Shown piece by piece: positions 1 through 5,025 of a stretch of DNA of 16,549 bases (within the stretch, counting starts at the first letter, position 1; every line of letters starts with the position of its first letter). Under the pieces are notes generated by a model. The model saw only the letters and a program-made list of their open reading frames with translations. It was not told the origin of the DNA and did no database searches. Source of the stretch: an uncultured Alphaproteobacteria bacterium (lineage in GTDB: Bacteria > Pseudomonadota > Alphaproteobacteria > Rhizobiales > Beijerinckiaceae). The translations under genes and the position numbers were made by a program. The DNA is taken from positions 1 through 16,549 of the forward strand of contig CALCZO010000316.1 of NCBI GenBank assembly GCA_937903315.1. Direction: 5' to 3'.

Positions 1-170
1 TGTACCGCGAGCCCCAGACCAGCCCGGCCCAGCTCAGGATCAACGTGACCTCGCCGGGCGGCACCACCGCCGCCGCAATGGCTGTCCTGATGGCCGAGGA
101 CGGACTGGCCCCGCTGATGCAGCGCGCCGTCGCCGCCGCGCAACGCCGGGCCGGCGAACTCTCGGGCTGA
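1..170 (+). CDS. proC: Pyrroline-5-carboxylate reductase, C-terminal end (5' truncated by the window)
   Basis: This is the last 55 or so codons of a gene whose start lies upstream of the window; codons are in phase from base 3 to the TGA at 168-170. The residues include VTSPGGTTAAAMAVL, the signature near the C-terminus of P5C reductase, which belongs to the all-helical dimerisation domain and lines the active site. By family knowledge the enzyme makes the last step of proline synthesis, reducing pyrroline-5-carboxylate to proline with NAD(P)H in the cytosol. The tail after the signature (MAEDGLAPLMQRAVAAAQRR) fits the normal family C-terminus. The N-terminal Rossmann domain cannot be checked. 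A 71-base gap separates it from the next gene. Confidence 0.93.
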   Translation, partial: YREPQTSPAQLRINVTSPGGTTAAAMAVLMAEDGLAPLMQRAVAAAQRRAGELSG

Positions 171-181
171 AGAAGCGCCGG

Positions 182-194
182 CGCAAGGCTTGCG
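182..194. promoter_or_regulatory. 13-bp palindrome in the proC/TetR gap, possible operator
   Basis: CGCAAG and CTTGCG flank a single central G, a perfect 6-bp inverted repeat. It lies 47 bases before the TetR-type start codon and 12 bases after the proC stop. No T-run follows, so it is not a canonical intrinsic terminator. A short palindrome just upstream of a TetR-family gene is where an autoregulatory operator would be expected, but arms this short are common by chance in GC-rich DNA. Confidence 0.25.
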
Positions 195-241
195 GCGCGC
201 GGCAAACGCCCTACATTGACAGGCAACGTCAGGAGATTGCC

Positions 242-964
242 ATGGCACGCAAGGCCGATAAAGCGACGGCAGGCACCGCCGAGACGCGCGACAGCGCCAA
301 AACCGTCGATCCGCGCCGCAAGGTCGTCGAGGCGCTGATGCGTCTGGCGGCGAACCAGCCCTATGCCAGCATCACGCTCACCGAAATCGCGCACGAGGCC
401 GGCCTTTCGCTGGCTGATCTGCGCGACCTGTTCCCGTCGAAAGGGGCAATCCTCGGCGGCCTGATGCGGATGGTGGACCGCACGGTCCTGACCGGCAGCA
501 CGGACGACATGGCCGATGAAAGCGCCCATGACCGGGTGCTTGATGTGATGATGCGTCGCTTTGACGCCCTTGCGCCCTACAAGGCGGGTCTTGCCTCGGC
601 CTGGCGCGATCTGCGCTATGATCCGGCCGCGCTGCTGGCGTTCAATCAGGCGGCGCTGAATTCATGGCGTTTCATGCTTGAATCGGCCGGCATCGAAACC
701 GGCGGTGGCCTTGGCCTGGTCCGCACGCAAGGCGCCGTGCTGGTCTTTTCCCGCGCCTTCGAAGCCTGGCTCGAGGACGGCGAGGACATGGCCCGCACCA
801 TGGCCGTGCTCGACACCGAACTCAGGCGCGGCGAGAAGGTCCTTTCGGCCGCCGACGCGCTGCACCGCCTGACCGCCCCGCTGCGCGGCATGGCCCGCGC
901 CGCCTGCACCGCCCGCCGCTCGCGCCGCCCGACATCGGGCGAGGATATGGATCTGGCGTCCTGA
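242..964 (+). CDS. TetR-type transcriptional regulator with COQ9-like C-terminal region
   Basis: A 240-residue protein. Residues about 25-75 form a TetR N-terminal DNA-binding domain, with the helix-turn-helix at about 45-64 (SITLTEIAHEAGLSLADLRD) followed by the usual LFPSKGAIL segment. The first 24 residues are a charged, low-complexity extension. The C-terminal part (RFDALAPYKAGL, then FSRAFEAWLEDGEDM and VLDTELRRGE) recalls the COQ9/RpsU-divergent branch of the TetR fold rather than a drug-binding TetR. The ATG at 242 has a good Shine-Dalgarno AGGAGA at 231-236, five bases upstream. It lies between proC and a csaA-like gene; its stop is followed after one base by the csaA ATG, so the two are probably cotranscribed. 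The ligand and target genes are not evident. A COQ9-like lipid-binding role instead of DNA binding is an alternative. Confidence 0.85.
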   Translation: MARKADKATAGTAETRDSAKTVDPRRKVVEALMRLAANQPYASITLTEIAHEAGLSLADLRDLFPSKGAILGGLMRMVDRTVLTGSTDDMADESAHDRVLDVMMRRFDALAPYKAGLASAWRDLRYDPAALLAFNQAALNSWRFMLESAGIETGGGLGLVRTQGAVLVFSRAFEAWLEDGEDMARTMAVLDTELRRGEKVLSAADALHRLTAPLRGMARAACTARRSRRPTSGEDMDLAS

Positions 965-965
965 G

Positions 966-1304
966 ATGACGACAATTGCCTTTGCAGACTTCGAGAAGGT
1001 CGACATCCGCGTCGGCACGATCATCGCCGTCGAACCGTTTCCCGAGGCGCGAAAGCCCGCGTTCAAGCTCAGGATCGATTTCGGCCCGGTGATCGGCGTC
1101 AGGAAATCCTCGGCCCAGATCACCGCCCATTACACGCCCGAGACGCTGTTGGGGCGTCAGGTCGCCGCCGTGGTCAATTTCCCGCCGCGCCAGATCGGCC
1201 CGTTCATGTCCGAGGTGCTGACCCTCGGCTTCCCCGATGCGGCAGGCGAGGTGGTGCTGATCGGCCCGTCGCTGCCGGTGCCGGACGGCGGCAGGCTGTT
1301 CTGA
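966..1304 (+). CDS. csaA: CsaA-type tRNA-binding protein / chaperone
   Basis: A 112-residue protein made of one OB-fold tRNA-binding domain. It begins with the family hallmark DFEKVDIRVGTI and continues with KPAFKLRIDFG, then KSSAQIT, VVNFPPRQIGPFMSEVL and a C-terminal VLIGPSLPVPDGGRLF. Length and motif order match CsaA, a homodimeric cytosolic protein related to the C-terminal domain of methionyl-tRNA synthetase. In Bacillus it has been linked to export chaperoning; the role in alphaproteobacteria is mainly inferred from the RNA-binding fold. The ATG begins one base after the stop of the TetR-type gene, with no strong Shine-Dalgarno of its own, which suggests translational coupling. It ends 19 bases before the convergent sensor kinase. 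Confidence 0.92.
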   Translation: MTTIAFADFEKVDIRVGTIIAVEPFPEARKPAFKLRIDFGPVIGVRKSSAQITAHYTPETLLGRQVAAVVNFPPRQIGPFMSEVLTLGFPDAAGEVVLIGPSLPVPDGGRLF

Positions 1305-1323
1305 CCCGGCAGCCTCAGGAGCC

Positions 1324-2700
1324 TCAGGCGGGCACGCGCACGACGGCCCGCAAGCCGCCCAGCCGCGAGGATTCGAGCGCCACATCCCCGCCATGCGACC
1401 GGGCGATGTCACGCACGATCGCCAGCCCAAGCCCCGAACCGGCGTGATCCTGATTGCGCGCTTCATCGAGCCGCAGGAACGGCCGGAACACTTCGGCCCG
1501 CTTGTCCGGCGCGATCCCCGGTCCATCATCATCGACCGTGACGACAAGATAACGCTCGTCATGCACCGCCGTGATCTCAATGGTCTCGCCGAACCGCGCC
1601 GCATTCGAGACCAGATTGCCGACAAGACGCCGGAACGCCTCCGGCCGCACCCGCACGATCGGATCGCCCGAGACGATCAGCCGCGTCGTCCGGCCTTGTC
1701 GTTCGGCCGCACCGCGCAGGTCTTCCAGCACCGCCCGGAGATCGATGGGCTGGGTCGCCTCGCTGCCGTCACCGCGGGCAAACGCCAGATAGGCCTCCAG
1801 CATCCGGCTCATCTCGTCGACGTCGCGCTTGAGATCGTCAAGTTCGGGGCTGTCATCCATCAGCGCAAGCGAAAGCTTGAACCGGGTCAGTACGGTCCTC
1901 AGATCGTGGCTGACGCCATTGAGCATCGTCGTGCGCTGGTCGATCGCCCGTTCGATGCGCCGTTTCATGTCGAGAAACGCCACGCCCGCGCGCCGCACTT
2001 CCAGCGCCCCGCGCGGCTTGAAATCGATCTCCCGGCCCTTGCCGAACGCTTCCGCCGCATCGGCCAGCCGCAGCACCGGACGGATCTGGTTGCGCAGGAA
2101 CAGGACCGCGATGATGATCAGGATCAACGATGTCCCGACCATCCAGACCAGAAAGATGTGGCTGTTCGAGGCGTAGGCCAGTGACCGCCGGGCGATCACA
2201 CGCATGGTTGCATCGTCGAGCTGAACGCGGATCTCGATGAGATTGGAGCGCCCCACCGTATCGATGAAAAACGGCCGGGCGATCTGGCGGCGCAATTCGG
2301 CGGACAGGCTTTCGTCGAGAATTTCAAAAAACGGCTTCGGCAGGGCAGGAGGCAGCGGTTCGAGCGGCATGAACTCGACGGTGATGCCAAGCCGCTCCTG
2401 CGCGATCCGCTCGAACGCCGTCTGATCGACGAACGGCAGCATCAGCCGCCGCATGTCGATCAGCGCGGCGATATCGGCGGTCAGCGAGGCCGACAGCCGC
2501 TGTGTCACCGTCTGCCAGTGCCGCTCCATGAATGCATAGGCGATCACCGATTGCAGCAGAACCATCGGCACGACGATGATCAGCAGCGCACGACCGAACA
2601 GCCCCTTCGGCATCCGGCGCCGCAACCAGATTGCCGGATGCCATCCGGCCAGCGGCAGGCGGCGGCGCAGCGTTCTGAAAATGGTGCCGCTCTTGCTCAT
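1324..2700 (-). CDS. EnvZ-like transmembrane sensor histidine kinase
   Basis: A 458-residue inner-membrane kinase. TM1 is at about 38-58, a roughly 120-residue periplasmic region follows, TM2 is at about 181-203, then a HAMP linker (204-256). The dimerisation/phosphoacceptor segment NGVSHDLRT carries His265. The ATPase domain shows the N-box GNLVSNAARF (361-370), G1 DDGPGIAP (391-398) and G2 GSGLGLAIV (421-429). Size and order match the EnvZ/OmpR-partner class; the SHDLRT H-box and the residues after it are EnvZ-like. It autophosphorylates and passes phosphate to a response regulator, very likely the gene just upstream, six bases away. The regulator's stop overlaps its Shine-Dalgarno (GAGGTGG before the ATG at 2700), indicating translational coupling. 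The signal sensed is unknown; no PAS or CACHE motif is obvious in the periplasmic region. Confidence 0.93.
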   Translation of the reverse strand: MSKSGTIFRTLRRRLPLAGWHPAIWLRRRMPKGLFGRALLIIVVPMVLLQSVIAYAFMERHWQTVTQRLSASLTADIAALIDMRRLMLPFVDQTAFERIAQERLGITVEFMPLEPLPPALPKPFFEILDESLSAELRRQIARPFFIDTVGRSNLIEIRVQLDDATMRVIARRSLAYASNSHIFLVWMVGTSLILIIIAVLFLRNQIRPVLRLADAAEAFGKGREIDFKPRGALEVRRAGVAFLDMKRRIERAIDQRTTMLNGVSHDLRTVLTRFKLSLALMDDSPELDDLKRDVDEMSRMLEAYLAFARGDGSEATQPIDLRAVLEDLRGAAERQGRTTRLIVSGDPIVRVRPEAFRRLVGNLVSNAARFGETIEITAVHDERYLVVTVDDDGPGIAPDKRAEVFRPFLRLDEARNQDHAGSGLGLAIVRDIARSHGGDVALESSRLGGLRAVVRVPA

Positions 2701-2706
2701 GCCACC

Positions 2707-3426
2707 TCAGGGATCGACGACGAGCCGATAGCCGACCCCGCGCACCGTCTGGAGAAACGCCGGATTGGCAACATCGATCTCGATCTTGCGCCGCAGCCGG
2801 TTGATCTGCACATCGATCGTCCGTTCGTTGGCACCGCTGTCGGGGTCTGCGAGCAGCTCGCGCGCCACGGTGCTGCCGAGCGCCTGGGCAAGCTGGCGCA
2901 GGATGTCGCGCTCGCGATTGGTAATGCGCACGACCTCGTCGCTCTGCCGCAATTCGCCGCGGGCAAGATGGAACTGGAACGGCCCGAACCGCACGGCTTC
3001 CGGCCCCTGCGGCGCCGGCTCGGGCGGCGCAGCGGTGACCCGGCGCAGGATGCCGTTGATCCTGAGCAGCAATTCGCGCGGATCGAACGGCTTGGGCAGA
3101 TAATCGTCGGCACCGATTTCCAGCCCCTTCAGACGGTCGTCCAGTTCGGCCAGTGCCGTCAGCATCAGGATCGGCACGCTCGAATGACGGCGCAGGCTGC
3201 GGGCCAGCTCAAACCCTGTTTCTCCCGGCATCATCACATCGAGCACGATGAGATCGAACGCCAGCCCCTTCATATGGTCGCGCGCCTCGCCCGAATGGGC
3301 GGCTGTGGTGATGCGGAACCCCTGCCCCTGCAGATAGCGCGACAGCAGCGTGCGGATGCGGCTGTCGTCATCGACCACCAGCACATGGGGCGCATCATCG
3401 GCAATCGGCACAACCGGGCGGGCCAT
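2707..3426 (-). CDS. OmpR-family response regulator (PetR-like)
   Basis: With the ATG at 3426 this is a 239-residue two-domain regulator. The receiver domain (about 14-128) has the acidic pocket VVDDD, the phosphoacceptor Asp63 in VLDVMMPG, Thr90 in MLTAL and Lys112 in PKPF. The winged-helix effector domain (about 146-237) shows ITNRERDIL, ANERTIDVQINRLRRKIE and VRGVGYRL, as in OmpR. The ATG starts one base after the stop of the MarR gene. An in-frame TTG at 3444 would add six residues and overlap that gene by 17 bases; I prefer the ATG because start and stop then abut. The MarR-OmpR gene pair resembles petP-petR of Rhodobacter capsulatus, where PetR was found to be needed for cytochrome bc1 expression; that functional transfer is an inference. 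Confidence 0.92.
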   Translation of the reverse strand: MARPVVPIADDAPHVLVVDDDSRIRTLLSRYLQGQGFRITTAAHSGEARDHMKGLAFDLIVLDVMMPGETGFELARSLRRHSSVPILMLTALAELDDRLKGLEIGADDYLPKPFDPRELLLRINGILRRVTAAPPEPAPQGPEAVRFGPFQFHLARGELRQSDEVVRITNRERDILRQLAQALGSTVARELLADPDSGANERTIDVQINRLRRKIEIDVANPAFLQTVRGVGYRLVVDP

Positions 3427-3427
3427 G

Positions 3428-3970
3428 TCAGTGCGCCCCGTCAAGGTCGAGCGCAGTCTGCGTCAGCCGGGCGACATCGTCCAGCCGGTCGCTCTCCAGC
3501 AGCCCGGCCAGGAAGACCTTCACCCAAGCGCGATGGGCCGGCGGAACCTGCTCGATCGCTCGCCTCACCCGCGCCGACTGCAGCGCCAGGAGATCGCCGG
3601 CCAGTTCCATCCCCGCCGCGGTCAGGTACATCAGCCGCTGTCGCCGGTCCTCTGCGCCCGCCCGCTGCTCGATCAGCCCGCCGGCCACCAGATCGCGCAG
3701 CACGCGGCCAAGGCTCTGCTTGGTGATATCGAGAATGGACAGCAGTTCGGCCACCGTCAGCCCCGGATTGCGGTTGACGAAATGCAGCACCCGGTGATGG
3801 GCGCGGCCGAACCCGTAACGGGCAAGCAGCCGGTCCGGCTCGCCGATGAAATCGCGGTAGGCAAAGAACAGCAGCTCGACCAGCACGACAGGTGACGTGT
3901 CTGCGCCAGCCCCGGCATGGGCGAGGGCAGCGGGCGCACGGTCATCCGGGCTGAGTCTCGGTTCGGTCAT
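3428..3970 (-). CDS. MarR-family transcriptional regulator (PetP-like)
   Basis: A 180-residue protein with a variable 25-residue N-terminus and a MarR winged helix at about 57-117. The recognition region is LTVAELLSILDITKQSLGRV and the wing holds the usual D-R-R pattern (GAEDRRQRLMYLT). The long helices on both sides (28-48 and 118-170) form the dimerisation interface. It is the first gene of a three-gene minus-strand operon with an OmpR-family regulator and a sensor kinase, separated from the next gene by one base. It diverges from ilvE across 170 bases that contain an AT-rich inverted repeat overlapping its probable -10 box, so autoregulation is likely. The pairing with an OmpR regulator fits PetP of Rhodobacter. 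No cysteine-based redox sensor is present in the protein; the ligand is unknown. Confidence 0.9.
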   Translation of the reverse strand: MTEPRLSPDDRAPAALAHAGAGADTSPVVLVELLFFAYRDFIGEPDRLLARYGFGRAHHRVLHFVNRNPGLTVAELLSILDITKQSLGRVLRDLVAGGLIEQRAGAEDRRQRLMYLTAAGMELAGDLLALQSARVRRAIEQVPPAHRAWVKVFLAGLLESDRLDDVARLTQTALDLDGAH

Positions 3971-4016
3971 GGTGTCCTCGGCGGCACTGCGGCTGGACAG
4001 GCGTCAGCCTGCCCAA

Positions 4017-4043
4017 AATTATGTCAGCCTTATTGACTTAATT
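4017..4043. promoter_or_regulatory. Inverted repeat, candidate MarR operator between marR and ilvE
   Basis: The arms AATTATGTCA (4017-4026) and TGACTTAATT (4034-4043) are inverted repeats matching at nine of ten positions around a 7-base spacer. The size and AT-rich outer parts are typical of MarR-dimer sites. It covers the minus-strand -10 box of the MarR gene and a plus-strand TTGACT (4033-4038) that could be the -35 of ilvE, so a bound dimer could act on both divergent promoters. The octamer GTCAGCCT also occurs twice as a direct repeat (4003-4010 and 4023-4030), 20 bases apart. Binding is inferred, not shown. Confidence 0.5.
4018..4023 (-). promoter_or_regulatory. Probable -10 box of the marR-ompR-kinase operon
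   Basis: On the minus strand this reads CATAAT, five of six matches to the sigma-70 consensus, in an AT-rich patch that stands out from its GC-rich surroundings. The -35 region about 18 bases upstream (CTGGAA) is weak. A start near 4011 would give a leader of about 40 bases before the ATG at 3970. The box lies inside the left arm of the inverted repeat at 4017-4043. Confidence 0.5.
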
Positions 4044-4140
4044 CCAGTCCCTCATTACGCCTTTGTGGCGCAAGACATCACACAATGCCACCCCGTCCGG
4101 CGGCGTGGCCAGAACCATACCGTTCCCTGGGGAGGCGACC

Positions 4141-5019
4141 ATGTCGATTTTGCCGTTTGACGACCGCGATGGGTTCATCTGGCTCAACGGCAAACTCGTG
4201 CCGTGGCGCGAGGCCAAACTGCATGTCCTGTCGCATGGCCTTCACTACGGCGGCGCGGTGTTCGAGGGCGAGCGCGCCTATGCCGGCACGATCTACAAGT
4301 CCGCCGAGCATTCCGTGCGGTTCCGCAAGTCGGCCGAGCTGCTCGATTTCGAAATTCCCTATACGCCCGAGCAGCTCTGCGCCGCCAAGCAGGCAGTGAT
4401 CGACGCCAACGGCGGCGGCGATCTCTATGTCCGCCCGGTGGCCTGGCGCGGTTCGGAGATGATGGCCGTTGCCGCCCAGAATGCGACCATTCACGTCGCT
4501 ATCGCCGTCTGGGCCTGGCCGAGCATGTTCGACATGGCCACCAAGATGAAGGGCATCCGGCTCGATATCGCCGAGTACCGCCGCCCCGATCCGGCGACGG
4601 CACCCTGCGCCTCCAAGGCGGCCGGCCTGTACATGATCTGCACGATTTCCAAGCACAAGGCAGAACGCAAGGGCTATGCCGACGCGATGATGCTCGACTG
4701 GCAGGGGCGTGTCGCCGAATGCACCGGCGCCAACATCTTCTTCACCCGCGACGGCGCGATCCACACCCCGATCGCCGATTGCTTCCTCAACGGCATCACC
4801 CGCCAGACGGTGATCGACATCGCCCGCCGCGAAGGATTCGAGGTCATCGAGCGCCGGATCATGCCGGAGGAGTTGTCGAGCTTCAACGAGTGCTTCGTCA
4901 CCGGCACGGCGGCGGAAGTGACCCCGGTCAGCGAGATCGGCCCCTACAGCTTCTCGCCGGGCAACATTTCCCGTTCGCTGATCGAGGCCTACACCCGCGA
5001 AGTCACGCCCAAGGCGTGA
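4141..5019 (+). CDS. ilvE: Branched-chain amino acid aminotransferase
   Basis: A 292-residue fold-type IV PLP enzyme. It moves the amino group between glutamate and the 2-oxo acids of valine, leucine and isoleucine, the last step of their synthesis and first step of their breakdown, in the cytosol. Visible signatures are HGLHYGGAVFEGERAY near residue 32, the PLP-binding Lys159 in CASKAAGLYM, the cofactor-binding region RVAECTGANIFF, LNGITRQTVIDIA, and FVTGTAAEVTPV with the phosphate-cup glycine and threonine residues. Length fits the family. The ATG at 4141 has an excellent Shine-Dalgarno GGGGAGG (4129-4135), so the longer in-frame extension back to a TTG at 4063 is unlikely. It diverges from the MarR gene and ends six bases before the convergent AAA+ gene. 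A D-amino acid transaminase is a less likely alternative. Confidence 0.94.
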   Translation: MSILPFDDRDGFIWLNGKLVPWREAKLHVLSHGLHYGGAVFEGERAYAGTIYKSAEHSVRFRKSAELLDFEIPYTPEQLCAAKQAVIDANGGGDLYVRPVAWRGSEMMAVAAQNATIHVAIAVWAWPSMFDMATKMKGIRLDIAEYRRPDPATAPCASKAAGLYMICTISKHKAERKGYADAMMLDWQGRVAECTGANIFFTRDGAIHTPIADCFLNGITRQTVIDIARREGFEVIERRIMPEELSSFNECFVTGTAAEVTPVSEIGPYSFSPGNISRSLIEAYTREVTPKA

Positions 5020-5025
5020 CGCCGG

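Noticed and set aside
1312..1328. Direct repeat GCCTCAGG (1312-1319 and 1321-1328) and an AGGCTG/CAGCCT hairpin (1293-1315) at the csaA/kinase junction, considered as a bidirectional terminator or attachment site.
   Set aside because: No T-run on either strand, very short repeats, and no mobile gene nearby.
2518..3726. A 402-codon plus-strand open frame opposite the kinase and response regulator genes.
   Set aside because: It is a shadow frame: Gln/Arg/Pro/His-rich, no domain motifs, no Shine-Dalgarno, and fully antisense to two well-supported genes.
4063..4140. A longer start for ilvE at a TTG, adding 26 residues.
   Set aside because: The added residues are not conserved in the family, and the ATG at 4141 has an ideal GGGGAGG Shine-Dalgarno.
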